DNA of 64,000 nucleotides, taken from NCBI GenBank assembly GCA_964512095.1, contig CAZEIH010000008.1, positions 1 to 64,000 on the forward strand, written 5' to 3'. The position numbers were made by a program, and so were the translations under genes. Shown here piece after piece: positions 32,257 through 40,802 of this stretch. Position 1 is the first letter of the stretch, and every line of letters starts with the position of its first letter. The notes beneath the pieces are model-generated. The model worked only from the letters and a program-made list of their open reading frames with translations, was not told the origin of the DNA and did no database searches. Origin of the DNA: DTU013 sp964512095 (GTDB lineage: Bacteria; Bacillota; Clostridia; Acetivibrionales; DTU013).

Positions 32257-33096
32257 TTAGTTTTCCTCCATTTTTTCTAATATTTTTGCAACCGGCTCAA
32301 GCCAATTACCATCGAAAAGCTCTATCATACCCTTGTCACAAGCAGCCGAAATTTTTGGGTCAATAGGTAATTTAGCAAGAACCTTTAAATTATGTTTATC
32401 AGCAATTTCCTCAATGTGGCTCTCACCAAATATTTGATAGTCCTTGCCGTTATCAGGACATTTGAAATATGACATGTTTTCCACCAGACCGATAATGGGA
32501 ATATTCATCATCTCAGCCATCTTAACAGCCTTTGAAACAATCATGGATACAAGCTCCTGGGGAGATGTCACAACGATAATCCCATCAACAGCTATGGATT
32601 GAAATACCGTAAGTGGAACATCTCCGGTTCCTGGTGGCATATCGATGAACATATAATCTACATCGCTCCAAATTACATCTGTCCAAAACTGCTTTACTGT
32701 ACCAGCAATAATAGGCCCTCTCCAGACAACTGGATCCGTATCATTCTCTAAAAGCAAATTAATAGACATAATATCAATACCGGTCTTGGTCTTAACAGGG
32801 AATATACCTAATTCACTGCCTGAGGCTTTCTCCCTGATACCAAAGGCTTTTGGGATAGAAGGCCCAGTAACATCCGCATCCAGAATAGCGGCACGATAAC
32901 CCATTCTATTCATGGTAACTGCAAGCATAGAAGTAACAAGTGACTTGCCGACTCCTCCTTTGCCACTGACAACACCAATAACCTTTTTTACACTGCTCAT
33001 CTCGTGCAGTTTTTCGGAGAAGTCCGTTTTTTGTTCTTTTCTTTCTGAGCAGTCCTCCGCACAACTGCCACAGCTTTGATTGCAATTTTCGCTCAT
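32257..33096 (-). CDS. Mrp/NBP35-type iron-sulfur carrier ATPase
   Basis: A 279-residue P-loop ATPase with a deviant Walker A (GVVSGKGGVGKS), the A' motif ILDADVTGPSIP, and DYMFIDMPPGTGD. The N-terminus has the cysteine cluster CNQSCGSCAEDC, and KCPD appears in the C-terminal half. These are hallmarks of the Mrp/NBP35 scaffold proteins that assemble and hand on [4Fe-4S] clusters. The second ATG (33096) has GGAG at proper distance. Confidence 0.92.
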   Translation of the reverse strand: MSENCNQSCGSCAEDCSERKEQKTDFSEKLHEMSSVKKVIGVVSGKGGVGKSLVTSMLAVTMNRMGYRAAILDADVTGPSIPKAFGIREKASGSELGIFPVKTKTGIDIMSINLLLENDTDPVVWRGPIIAGTVKQFWTDVIWSDVDYMFIDMPPGTGDVPLTVFQSIAVDGIIVVTSPQELVSMIVSKAVKMAEMMNIPIIGLVENMSYFKCPDNGKDYQIFGESHIEEIADKHNLKVLAKLPIDPKISAACDKGMIELFDGNWLEPVAKILEKMEEN

Positions 33097-33114
33097 TTTC
33101 ATGCTCCTTTTATT

Positions 33115-34026
33115 TTATATTGTAATTTCACTACCTGCTGACAAATAATCGATGCTACCACCTTTTTCAAAAAATAGATTCATTGTCTTGTGATAAAGCT
33201 CTTTTACGGCTGTCCCCGATATGCAGTCAATGTCTACAATGGTTTTGCCATTATTAATAGCTTTTACTGCGCTAGAGTCAAAGGGTATCCTGCCAATAAA
33301 AGGCAGCCCTTGTTTTTTACAAAACTCTTCAATCTTTTCTGTGTTTTCAATGTTGGTATCATATTTGTTGATACATACCGCTATCTTTGTTCCGAATTTG
33401 GCTGCTGTATTTATGATGCGCTCCATATCGCTGATACCTGATATGGAAGGTTCTGCGACTATCAAAACCATATCCACACCGCTAAGTGATGCGATGACAG
33501 GACAGCCTATTCCAGGAGATCCATCAATAATGGCCAGCTCAGTATCAACTGTTGCCGCCTTCATTTGTTTTTTTACCTCAGTTACAAGCATTCCGGAGGT
33601 ACCACTGCCCATTTTTAGTTGCGCTGTTGAAAATACTTTTTCTCCATCAGAATACAGCATCAATTCTCCAGCCACTGCCGGTATCATAGTTATCGCTTCC
33701 ACAGGACAAACATATGCGCAAACGCCGCAGCCTTCACATGCAAAAGGATCAACCTTATAGTGCGACTCTGCTTTGATCGCGTCAAATCGGCAGTTTTGCC
33801 TGCACTTATCGCATTGGATACACAGTTCCAGATTTATCTCCGCTTTTGGCAACCCATAATAGTCTGTTTTTTCCGGTTCAACATTCCACCCGGTTATTAG
33901 GTGCAGGTTAGGTGCATCTACATCACAATCCGCATATGCTTTAGCGTCAGCAAGCTTTATAAATGCACTTGCTATTGTGGTCTTTCCAGTGCCGCCTTTA
34001 CCGCTAAGGATTAGTAGTTGTTTCAT
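33115..34026 (-). CDS. MinD-superfamily P-loop ATPase with inserted ferredoxin domain (A)
   Basis: A 303-residue protein with Walker A LSGKGGTGKTT at the N-terminus and a two-cluster ferredoxin insert (about residues 60-115: CIQCDKCRQNC and CEGCGVCAYVCP) between the P-loop and the second half, IIDGSPGIGCPV. It belongs to the CooC/MinD-like group with 4Fe-4S inserts that occurs in pairs in anaerobes. The specific client is unknown. It overlaps the sister gene upstream by 23 bases, so translation is coupled. GGGGGTG precedes the ATG. Confidence 0.9.
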   Translation of the reverse strand: MKQLLILSGKGGTGKTTIASAFIKLADAKAYADCDVDAPNLHLITGWNVEPEKTDYYGLPKAEINLELCIQCDKCRQNCRFDAIKAESHYKVDPFACEGCGVCAYVCPVEAITMIPAVAGELMLYSDGEKVFSTAQLKMGSGTSGMLVTEVKKQMKAATVDTELAIIDGSPGIGCPVIASLSGVDMVLIVAEPSISGISDMERIINTAAKFGTKIAVCINKYDTNIENTEKIEEFCKKQGLPFIGRIPFDSSAVKAINNGKTIVDIDCISGTAVKELYHKTMNLFFEKGGSIDYLSAGSEITI

Positions 34027-34864
34027 GCTGCACCCCCTTTGTCACAGTATTAAGCAGAGCAGAAAACAATTCCCGGTATTCTTCATTTCTATTAACAGCA
34101 ATTTCCGCATTCGAGTTCAAGGTTCCAAGTTTATTGTCAAATGGAATCCGGCCTAAAATCTTTATATTCTTTTCTAAACAAAACTTCTCCGCCGGGTTTT
34201 CTTCTTTCAAACATTTGTTAAGAACCACCCCAAATGGCTTATTAAACAACTTGACCAGTTCGTATACCATATTGAGGTTATGCACACCAAACAATGTAGG
34301 CTCAGCCACTAATATACAATAGTCCGCATCTTTGATGCTTTCCATTACAATACAGGCGCTTCCCGGAGGACAGTCAATAATAGTCTGCTTATTTGATTCT
34401 GGATTTTTCTCAGCAAGTAGCTTCTTAATGATAGGAATGCCCGAGGCTTCACCAGTATTTAGTATTCCTGTGTATATCGCTACCTGGTCTGAAGTTCCTT
34501 TCTGAATTTTACCAATGACCTTTGCTTTCTCTGTCAGTGCCTTTTCAGTGCAAACCAAGATACAGCCACCGCAAGAATGGCATACATCATCAAAAACAAT
34601 CAGTTTATTTTTAATATAGGCAAGGGCATTAAATTTGCAAAAATCAACGCATTTCCGACAGCCATTACACAGTTCGTTATTTACATTTGGAATCTTTACT
34701 GATATTTCTTCTTCCGAAATTCCTTCCGGCTTAAAAAACAAATGCCCATTTGGCTCTTCTACATCACAGTCAATATATGTGGATGCTTTCGCTGCCGCAG
34801 CTAAATTCACCGATACTAGTGTTTTCCCTGTGCCGCCCTTGCCGCTTAGCACGGCTATTTTCAT
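34004..34864 (-). CDS. MinD-superfamily P-loop ATPase with inserted ferredoxin domain (B)
   Basis: A paralogue of the next gene, 286 residues from the ATG at 34864 (GGAGG at good distance). It has Walker A LSGKGGTGKT, ferredoxin motifs CNGCRKCVDFCKF and CHSCGGCILVCTE, and the motif IIDCPPGSACIV. The pair could work as a heterodimer that moves a cluster or electrons in an ATP-dependent step. It starts one base after the stop of the NifX-like gene. Confidence 0.9.
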   Translation of the reverse strand: MKIAVLSGKGGTGKTLVSVNLAAAAKASTYIDCDVEEPNGHLFFKPEGISEEEISVKIPNVNNELCNGCRKCVDFCKFNALAYIKNKLIVFDDVCHSCGGCILVCTEKALTEKAKVIGKIQKGTSDQVAIYTGILNTGEASGIPIIKKLLAEKNPESNKQTIIDCPPGSACIVMESIKDADYCILVAEPTLFGVHNLNMVYELVKLFNKPFGVVLNKCLKEENPAEKFCLEKNIKILGRIPFDNKLGTLNSNAEIAVNRNEEYRELFSALLNTVTKGVQHETTTNP

Positions 34865-34865
34865 A

Positions 34866-35234
34866 TTAATTTCCTCCGTGCCCATGAAATCCTGCATGAA
34901 TTTTATCCAGCAAAGGAAGTTTACCGGCAATAAAAGCATCAATGTTATTCTTGGCTGAACCGCTTGCCGTTTTATAAATTTTGATTTCAGCGGATTTTAG
35001 CACGTCAGCAGCATTTTCTCCTAAGCGGGGGGTGAGTAAAGCATTTACCTTGTTATCTACTATCGTTTGTGCAGCTTTAATCCCGGCACCGCCTGTGCTT
35101 GCGGCTGCACTGTTATCAATAATTATACTTTCCTTAGTTTCTACATCATAAATAAGAAAGTAGGGAGTGCGTCCAAAGGATGCACATACGTTGGACTCCA
35201 AGGTTTTCTCATCTACTGGAATTGCTATTTTCAT
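34866..35234 (-). CDS. NifX-like protein (second copy)
   Basis: A 122-residue member of the same NifX-like family as the last gene of the cluster: MKIAIPVDEKTLESNVCASFGRTPYFLIYDVET, with AASTGGAGIKAAQTIVDNKVNALLTPRLGENA. The tail is His/Gly-rich (HAGFHGHGGN). The two family members at either end of the ATPase genes probably handle different metal sites or partners. GGAGG precedes the start. Confidence 0.88.
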   Translation of the reverse strand: MKIAIPVDEKTLESNVCASFGRTPYFLIYDVETKESIIIDNSAAASTGGAGIKAAQTIVDNKVNALLTPRLGENAADVLKSAEIKIYKTASGSAKNNIDAFIAGKLPLLDKIHAGFHGHGGN

Positions 35235-35365
35235 AAAAATCCTCCATTCTGTTTAAAGAAACTTTAATTGCATTGCATAGCATGCTCACACGTAAATTTG
35301 AGCGCTGAACCCTATCCTCAGGAAGTCCTCCTAAAGCCACACTAGCTTCCTTCAGCATCTGTATA

Positions 35366-35713
35366 TTATCTGCCACGCCTATGCCTATGACAGCCACGGC
35401 CACATCCATTCCCAATTCCTTCGCAAAGCCGATATTCACCGCCCTCAATTGATAGCACCTTCCCATTTACTAAAGACTCAGCCAGCTTTTTTCTAGCCTC
35501 GATATAAATGCCTTGAACGGTGCTACGAGCAACATTCATTTGCTTGGCGCACTCCTCTTGATTAAAGCCCTCTAAATCGATAAGCCTTATGGTTTCATAC
35601 TCGTCAACAGTCATGTTTACATGATTTTTTGCATCAGCAGGTGAATCAAGAGGCCCATATCTATTGCTTTCAGGCAAGCAGCAAACTTTTCTCCACTTTA
35701 TTGGTCTCGCCAT
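35366..35713 (-). CDS. DUF134 family helix-turn-helix protein
   Basis: The 115-residue protein starts MARPIKWRKVCCLPESNRYGP, the DUF134 signature. It then carries a sigma-70 region-4-like helix-turn-helix (TVDEYETIRLIDLEGFNQEECAKQMNVARSTVQGIYIEARKKLAE) and ends in a Cys/Arg-rich tail. DUF134 genes commonly lead Fe-S or NifX-type clusters in anaerobes and are likely regulators. Here it is the first gene behind a consensus promoter with two palindromic sites, so it may be an autoregulator. The 131 bases to the NifX gene contain an open frame in another phase (35209-35466) without recognisable family; I do not call it a gene. Confidence 0.9.
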   Translation of the reverse strand: MARPIKWRKVCCLPESNRYGPLDSPADAKNHVNMTVDEYETIRLIDLEGFNQEECAKQMNVARSTVQGIYIEARKKLAESLVNGKVLSIEGGEYRLCEGIGNGCGRGCHRHRRGR

Positions 35714-35787
35714 AATTTGTCACCTCCATCCTAATCAAAAATGACCAGAGCGTCCTCCGGTTATCCCTGATGACCATTATGGTTTTC

Positions 35788-35797
35788 GGCATATGCC
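35788..35797. promoter_or_regulatory. palindromic site GGCATATGCC (downstream copy)
   Basis: A perfect 10-bp palindrome lies 11 bases downstream of the -10 box of the DUF134 promoter. Its near copy is 36 bases away, over the -35 region. Confidence 0.55.
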
Positions 35798-35807
35798 AGC
35801 TATTCTT

Positions 35808-35835
35808 ATTATACACCGTTTATGGCATATGTCAA
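35808..35835 (-). promoter_or_regulatory. consensus sigma-A promoter of the DUF134-Mrp cluster
   Basis: On the minus strand TTGACA (35830-35835) and TATAAT (35808-35813) are perfect and separated by 16 bases. The promoter drives the cluster from 35713 to 31896. Confidence 0.8.
35824..35833. promoter_or_regulatory. palindromic site GGCATATGTC (upstream copy)
   Basis: A one-mismatch version of the downstream palindrome overlaps the -35 box. The pair could bind a repressor, possibly the DUF134 protein itself. Confidence 0.5.
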
Positions 35836-35877
35836 TAACTTTTGGGTAATTTTGTGGCTGATTAGAAAAGATTGCCG

Positions 35878-36027
35878 CCAAGAAGCAAGGTAAGCGTCAA
35901 ACGAGGCCAGACCTCTCACTAAATATGATGATCAGCTTGTCCGGCGACTGTACTGAGTAAGTGGCTGCCCTACTGTACCACTACAGGACTTTCACCTGTT
36001 AGCATTTGCCAGCCTCGCTGGACGCAC
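35878..36027 (-). mobile_element. group II intron 5' fragment (remnant)
   Basis: Read on the minus strand from 36027, the sequence starts GTGCGTCCAGC, the conserved 5' end of group II introns. It continues with AGGCTGGC, GGTGAAAGTCC and GGGCAGCC, features common in domain I of bacterial introns. The similarity fades after about 150 bases. There is no reverse transcriptase or domain V/VI, so it is a dead 5' piece. Upstream of it lies an ACTCAA/TTGAGT hairpin (36043-36060). The 35840-36356 gap otherwise has no assignable gene; stretch 36130-36310 is unrecognised. Confidence 0.45.
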
Positions 36028-36356
36028 TTATCAATACCACGCACTCAACGTGCCTTGAGTAGACAAAAATGATGTCGATGGAGCTGGTGGGACCTTGACG
36101 GGAGGCTTAGAATAGACATATCGACAAAAGCATATTAACCATTATTGCTTCCCCCACACTTTCTGCAGTACTTTTCTCAATATCCCCATCACATATGAAA
36201 TTGCTGTTCATGGCTTTGCAGCTTCTCACTCTCAGGTTTCTGCCCATTCAGCTTCATTATTTGCTCCATCAGCCGAAGCATATTGGATAAGCATCAAGGG
36301 CAAATAACCGTAATTAGCGAGCCGGGTAAGGCCTCAGAGTTGATAGTGTCACTCCC

Positions 36357-37499
36357 TCATGACCTCCATACCCTGTAATTCCCACTCAAGGCAAGCATGG
36401 CAAAAAGATACAGACAGTTATCATAATAGCGTCTTACCCCTGTCCGAACAGGTGTATTCCAAAACAGATCCACACACTTCCTGGAATTCTCATTATCGGT
36501 GGCAGCCAGTGACGCCATAGCGTTAGTGGCAATAAGCCCTACCGGATGAAGTGCCTTCTCCTCCAAGGGTGTCCCGTCAATCACGTAAATGCGATAATCC
36601 GCATTGCTACCCATAGGAGCAAAAAACGCCTGGATCCTGTCGGCTTCTAGTCTCTGCCACTCATCCTTAGCAAACCACTCATAATCAAGTCCAATATTAG
36701 CTGCCACCCTGTATGAATCACTATAGAAATGATGATGTCCATAATCCCATTCTGCTTTGTGAGGTGTGCCATCATATTCTGCATACTCAGGCGCTAGACC
36801 GGTGACGGGATGACATGCTTTCTTCAGGTATTCCCTGCTGGCCTCTGCCGCTTCATGCCAGAAATCAGTGTCTTGGGGATCTGTCATTATGGAGAACAGC
36901 TCATAAAAATGTGGCAAATGGTAGGATGGATCAGTCCAGGGCACTTCTGGAATAAACTTAATAAGCTTGTTTGAAGGATCCCACATTGGATTCCCCCTTC
37001 CATTCTCACCCTTATGTACACATTCTCTCAATATGTGCTTTGCTTGAACACTGTAGTCAAAAGGCTCCGAGCCGTCTCCCCAACGCTGTGAAGCAAAAAA
37101 CAATGCCATTGCAAAAAATTCCTCTCCATCAGGAGCAGGACCCTCTGCCATCCTAGTTCCATGGGTGTTCAAGGACCAGGCAAAGTATCCTTTGTATCTG
37201 CCTCTCTTATGCTGCATATATTTCCATGACCATTTCCAAATACGGTCAAATTCATCCTTTTTATCCAGCTGTACACACATCATCATTCCATAGGACATAC
37301 CTTCTGTGCGCACATCATTGTTTCCGGTATCAATAAGGTAGCCCATATCATCACCAACCGGATAGTAAATCCTTGTGTCCTCATCTCCATAAAAAACCTG
37401 TTGCCATGTATCTTCAACTCTCTGGGCGATGTCCTCTTCATTATAGCCAAATTCCTTGAACAGGTTTCTATATTTACCGGTATAAAAGGCTCCCTTCAT
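36357..37499 (-). CDS. GH8 reducing-end xylose-releasing exo-oligoxylanase
   Basis: The 380-residue protein without a signal peptide removes xylose from the reducing end of xylo-oligosaccharides inside the cell. It follows the Bacillus halodurans Rex enzyme along its whole length: GAFYTGKYRNLFKEFGY, VGDDMGYLIDTGNNDVRTEGMSYGMMM with the general acid at Glu66, GYFAWS, GPAPDGEEFFAMALFFAS, DPSYHLPHFYELF, SDSYRVAANIG with the probable base, and RRYYDNCLYLFAMLALSGNY. The ATG at 37499 has GAGGAGGG upstream; the longer TTG frame would run through that site. Xylanolytic lifestyle is implied. The gene is single, with no xylan genes nearby. Confidence 0.93.
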   Translation of the reverse strand: MKGAFYTGKYRNLFKEFGYNEEDIAQRVEDTWQQVFYGDEDTRIYYPVGDDMGYLIDTGNNDVRTEGMSYGMMMCVQLDKKDEFDRIWKWSWKYMQHKRGRYKGYFAWSLNTHGTRMAEGPAPDGEEFFAMALFFASQRWGDGSEPFDYSVQAKHILRECVHKGENGRGNPMWDPSNKLIKFIPEVPWTDPSYHLPHFYELFSIMTDPQDTDFWHEAAEASREYLKKACHPVTGLAPEYAEYDGTPHKAEWDYGHHHFYSDSYRVAANIGLDYEWFAKDEWQRLEADRIQAFFAPMGSNADYRIYVIDGTPLEEKALHPVGLIATNAMASLAATDNENSRKCVDLFWNTPVRTGVRRYYDNCLYLFAMLALSGNYRVWRS

Positions 37500-37585
37500 G
37501 CTATATACCCTCCTCAAATTTTATCTTTATCTGTAATTACATACAAAATGGTCAATTTCCGGGCGAAATGAATTTGCCCTACGCT

Positions 37586-37605
37586 ACACTCTGTGCGCCA
37601 CGCCT
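37586..37605. terminator. hairpin CGCCACG/CGTGGCG
   Basis: A perfect 7-bp GC-rich stem with a six-base loop lies between GH8 and CheX genes. It has no T-run on the minus strand, so its function is uncertain. Confidence 0.35.
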
Positions 37606-37618
37606 AAACGTGGCGTTT

Positions 37619-37673
37619 GATCAAGGTAGTTGCCAACCTATAGAGCTCAGCGTCTTTTGAAAACATGGATAAG
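37619..37673 (+). repeat. dispersed repeat, diverged partial copy
   Basis: CAAGGTAGTTGCCAACC...TATAGAG...AGCGTCTTTTGAAAACAT and GATAA follow the second half of the element at 50174-50276, with more mismatches than other copies. Confidence 0.5.
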
Positions 37674-37721
37674 CATAAAAAAGCTGGAGGTGAACTCACA
37701 GCTTTCTTAAGCCTATTTAAC

Positions 37722-38183
37722 CTACGCCTCTGTGGATATATCAAGCACTATAGTGTCTTCCCCTACAAGTAGCGGGATACAAATTGTTTTCATTTTATTT
37801 GGTGTAATCTGCATATTCTCACCCATTAGCAAGGATGGTGGCGTTATGTCTATATTGATGCCTCTGTTGTACAAAATAGTAGCTGCATTTCCCATAATCA
37901 TATTGGCTAATTCTGAAATGGCGCTTTTCGTCATCTCGTCAAATTCTGTGACAGGCATGCCCATCATCATGTGTGAAACAATTTTTAAAGCGAAGGCCTT
38001 AGACATGGAAAAATTCGCCTGACCCCGCATCTTACCCGTCAGACCTACCATAATAATAATATCTTCGCTCCTGTAAGGTGCTGACTTTAGAAATACCTTC
38101 CCCAATTTTGCATCAAGGTTTGCAATCTGTTTTAGTACTGTTTGACTTGCTTCAATGAATGGATTGATGTATTCTATATTCAT
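37722..38183 (-). CDS. CheX-like chemotaxis phosphatase
   Basis: The 153-residue protein has the CheC/CheX/FliY fold: NPFIEASQTVLKQI at the N-terminus, then KSAISELANMIMGNAATIL with the E..N catalytic pair typical of CheX phosphatases, which dephosphorylate CheY-P. No other chemotaxis gene is nearby, so it may serve a distant motility cluster or another receiver protein. Confidence 0.88.
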   Translation of the reverse strand: MNIEYINPFIEASQTVLKQIANLDAKLGKVFLKSAPYRSEDIIIMVGLTGKMRGQANFSMSKAFALKIVSHMMMGMPVTEFDEMTKSAISELANMIMGNAATILYNRGINIDITPPSLLMGENMQITPNKMKTICIPLLVGEDTIVLDISTEA

Positions 38184-38273
38184 TTGTGTGTCCTCATCCC
38201 TAAATGAATTATTAATGTCCTTGTTATATTTCTATATCGGTACACAAACTCCTTCTTTTTAGCTTATTTTTGG

Positions 38274-38310
38274 TTTATCTATGTCTTCAGAAGACGCCGA
38301 CCTCTATAGG
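38274..38310 (-). repeat. dispersed repeat, partial copy (GTCTTCAGAAGAC end)
   Basis: TTATCTATGTCTTCAGAAGA followed by CGCCGACCTCTATAGG is nearly identical to one end of the copy at 2563-2684. The other half of the element is absent. It lies 16 bases beyond the spoVAEa stop codon. Confidence 0.7.
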
Positions 38311-38325
38311 ACAAACCTACGCAGG

Positions 38326-38883
38326 CTACATATCATCATGCTCCAATATAATATTCATTGCCTTCGTAGTCACAGGAGAGCCCCTAAGAATATCATCACT
38401 GTACTGCATCTTACCAGGATCACCAATCCCAACAATAAAAATATCATCCCTAGAATTCAATATGCTTAGTGTATCTCCGCACAATTTATTAGTATTCATC
38501 TCTACACCATGCTTGTCAACAGCTGTGTATACAACATTACCCTCTCTCGTCACAGAGCAATTTACATGCACCCCATAGCAATCCTTGCCGTAGGATGAAA
38601 CGGCAAGGATTCCGATTACCTTCAGTGCTTTACATTTCAAAACCATAGCCATAGCTGACTCGCCCCGGCCCTTTCCCACAGCACCCTTATCATCCACCAT
38701 AATTACCACTGGATCATATGGGGCTTTCATAATCCTGCTGATTATTTCCTCACCGGAAAGTACTGTTGGATTGCCGGCGGATGACGAAATGCAGCGAGCG
38801 CCAATATTCGACGCCGCTTTTTCAACAGCAGCCTTTGCAGACATATCTCCATCGGTTACAATTATTACTCTTATTCGTTCCAT
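38326..38883 (-). CDS. spoVAEA: stage V sporulation protein AE, soluble type (SpoVAEa)
   Basis: The 185-residue soluble protein matches SpoVAEa: RVIIVTDGDMSAKAAVEKAASNIG at the start, IMVDDKGAVGKGRGESAM, and GIGDPGKM near the end. In Bacillus the protein belongs to the SpoVA complex that moves dipicolinate into the forespore and out at germination. It is the last gene of the spoIIA-spoVA run, 11 bases after spoVAEb. Confidence 0.92.
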   Translation of the reverse strand: MERIRVIIVTDGDMSAKAAVEKAASNIGARCISSSAGNPTVLSGEEIISRIMKAPYDPVVIMVDDKGAVGKGRGESAMAMVLKCKALKVIGILAVSSYGKDCYGVHVNCSVTREGNVVYTAVDKHGVEMNTNKLCGDTLSILNSRDDIFIVGIGDPGKMQYSDDILRGSPVTTKAMNIILEHDDM

Positions 38884-38894
38884 TCATCTAACCA

Positions 38895-39266
38895 TCAGCT
38901 TTTTGCCTTAGGCTTAAATGCCACAGCAGCAAGGTAGGAGAAAAAAATTACTGCTGCAACACCGGCGGCGGTGGCTCTGATTCCCCCTGTGAATGCACCA
39001 ATTAATCCATATTTATCCACATCCTTGAACACTCCATTAGCCAGGCTGTAGCCAAATCCGACTAAAGGCACAGTAGCTCCCGCCCCTCCTACGTCTACAA
39101 CACCCTGATACAATCCAAGGCCTGTTAATATAACGCCTAATGACACAAAGAGCACCAGTATCCTTGCAGATGTCAGCTTAGTCTTATCAAGCAAGATCTG
39201 GCCTATAGCACAAATCAAGCCACCGATTAGAAATGCATTAATATATGACATAAACCCTTGATTCAT
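38895..39266 (-). CDS. spoVAEB: stage V sporulation protein AE, membrane type (SpoVAEb)
   Basis: A 123-residue membrane protein with about four helices, homologous to SpoVAC (shared ALIGGLICAIGQ...GAGATVPLVGFGYSLANG pattern; same PF03862 family). With SpoVAC it is thought to form the inner-membrane dipicolinate channel. The ATG at 39266 has GGAGG nine bases upstream, overlapping the end of spoVAD. Confidence 0.93.
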   Translation of the reverse strand: MNQGFMSYINAFLIGGLICAIGQILLDKTKLTSARILVLFVSLGVILTGLGLYQGVVDVGGAGATVPLVGFGYSLANGVFKDVDKYGLIGAFTGGIRATAAGVAAVIFFSYLAAVAFKPKAKS

Positions 39267-39268
39267 TA

Positions 39269-40291
39269 TCAATTTCCTCCAATATTATTCTCTATTGCGA
39301 CAGCATGAGCAATACACGGTATGGTTTCACCCTGCTGGACACTTATTGGACTCAAAAGAGCACCAGTGGGTACAAAAAGGATTTTTTGAAGCCTTCCTTT
39401 TTTCAATCCATCAAGCAAAAAACCTGCAAAAACAGTGGCGGCACAGCCACATCCACTACCACCTGCATGAACATCCTGCTTTTTATCATAGATCATCATG
39501 CCGCAGTCATTGAGAATGCTTCCAATACGTATACCATTCGATGAGAGCATACTATCTAGTATTTCATTTCCAACAAAGCCCAAGTCTCCTGTGACTACCA
39601 TATCGTAATAATCATGAGGCAGTCCGGTATCTTCAAAGTGTGCATAGATAGTATCCGCAGCTGCAGGTGCCATTGCAGCCCCCATATTATTCTGATCCTT
39701 TATTCCCATATCAACTATTTTTCCAGTAGTTATCCCGGTAACAAAAGGACCGGCACCTTCAGCTGCTAGAAGCACACCGCCTGCACCGGTAACAGTCCGT
39801 TGGGCAGTAGGCGGTCTTTGTGAACCAAGCTCAAGAGGAAACCTGAACTGCTTCTCCGCTGAACAAAAGTGGCTGGAGGTCAGGCATGCAACATTTGCCG
39901 CAAAGCCTCCGTCTATTAGGATTGCACCTAAGCTCATGGCCTCTCCCATGGTGGAGCATGCTCCATAGACACAGAAAAATGGCAAATTTGATTCCCGTAG
40001 GCCAAAACTTGCGGCAATACATTGGTTCATAAGATCACCCGCAACCACATAATCAATGCCATTTACAGCCATAGAAGCCTTAGAAACAACTTTGGACAAT
40101 GCCTCCCTCATAAATTTGGCTTCTGCCTTTTCCCAGCTTTTTTCACCCCAGAGTTCATCGTCCACAGCTTCATCAAAATATCCTGCAAGGGGTCCTTTCC
40201 CCTCCTTAGGTCCAACAATGGAAGCTGATGACGCTATTGCAGGCGGATTTTGCAGCTTAACAGTCTGCTTGCCCACTCTTTTCTCCAGCAT
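39269..40291 (-). CDS. spoVAD: stage V sporulation protein AD
   Basis: The 340-residue protein has a thiolase-like fold, with VYGACSTMGEAMSLGA, GAGGVLLAAEG, TGDLGFVGNEILDSML, and the glycine-rich HAGGSGCGCAATVF. SpoVAD of Bacillus binds dipicolinate on the outer face of the spore inner membrane. A strong AAGGAGG site precedes the ATG. Confidence 0.97.
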   Translation of the reverse strand: MLEKRVGKQTVKLQNPPAIASSASIVGPKEGKGPLAGYFDEAVDDELWGEKSWEKAEAKFMREALSKVVSKASMAVNGIDYVVAGDLMNQCIAASFGLRESNLPFFCVYGACSTMGEAMSLGAILIDGGFAANVACLTSSHFCSAEKQFRFPLELGSQRPPTAQRTVTGAGGVLLAAEGAGPFVTGITTGKIVDMGIKDQNNMGAAMAPAAADTIYAHFEDTGLPHDYYDMVVTGDLGFVGNEILDSMLSSNGIRIGSILNDCGMMIYDKKQDVHAGGSGCGCAATVFAGFLLDGLKKGRLQKILFVPTGALLSPISVQQGETIPCIAHAVAIENNIGGN

Positions 40292-40355
40292 ATCAATTCC
40301 TCCTTCTCCTTATTGCGAAATACAGGGATGAATATCCGTATTCGGCTATATTCAC

Positions 40356-40802
40356 TTAAAACCGCATTAGGTAATGAATAATTCCGACTACTATAGAAAT
40401 CGATACACCATACACAAGCACAGGGCCTGCTATAAGGAACATCCTTGCGCCAATTCCGAGTACATAACCTTCACTTTTGTATTCAATGGCAGGTGATGCT
40501 ATTGAATTTGCAAATCCTGTTATTGGAACAATGGACCCTGCCCCTGCAAACTTACCAAGCTCGTCATACAAGCCAAGCGCCGTAAAGGCTACTCCCAAAA
40601 ATATCAGAACAATAGAAGTAAGCGAAGCGGCAATTTCCTGAGTAAGACCCATTTGCTTGAAGGAATTCAAAAAAAACTGGCCTAGCATACAAATCAAACC
40701 TCCTACTAAGTATGCTCTTAAAACATTTCTCATTGTTTTAGAATTTGGAGAAACTTTATCAACATATTTCCTATACTCATCATTTGTTAACACCTTTTGC
40801 AT
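40356..40802 (-). CDS. spoVAC: stage V sporulation protein AC
   Basis: A 148-residue membrane protein with the family pattern YLVGGLICMLGQFF...GLYDELGKFAGAGSIVPITGFANSIASPAIEYKSEG. It is a proposed mechanosensitive subunit of the dipicolinate channel. The ATG at 40802 shares its A with the TGA of the small membrane protein gene upstream (TGATG), so translation is probably coupled. Confidence 0.96.
   Translation of the reverse strand: MQKVLTNDEYRKYVDKVSPNSKTMRNVLRAYLVGGLICMLGQFFLNSFKQMGLTQEIAASLTSIVLIFLGVAFTALGLYDELGKFAGAGSIVPITGFANSIASPAIEYKSEGYVLGIGARMFLIAGPVLVYGVSISIVVGIIHYLMRF

Noticed and set aside
35209..35466. 85-codon frame overlapping the DUF134 and NifX-like genes in another phase
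   Set aside because: It lacks its own ribosome site and recognisable family, and overlaps two good genes. The part between them (35235-35365) cannot be assigned.
31896..35713. A nitrogenase cluster
   Set aside because: NifX-like proteins occur, but nifH, nifD and nifK are absent; the genes fit a general Fe-S role.
36061..36356. Possible gene remnant before GH8 (short frame MEQIMKLNGQKPESEKLQSH on the minus strand)
   Set aside because: Only about 30 codons, no recognisable family and a nearby stop upstream; it could be chance.
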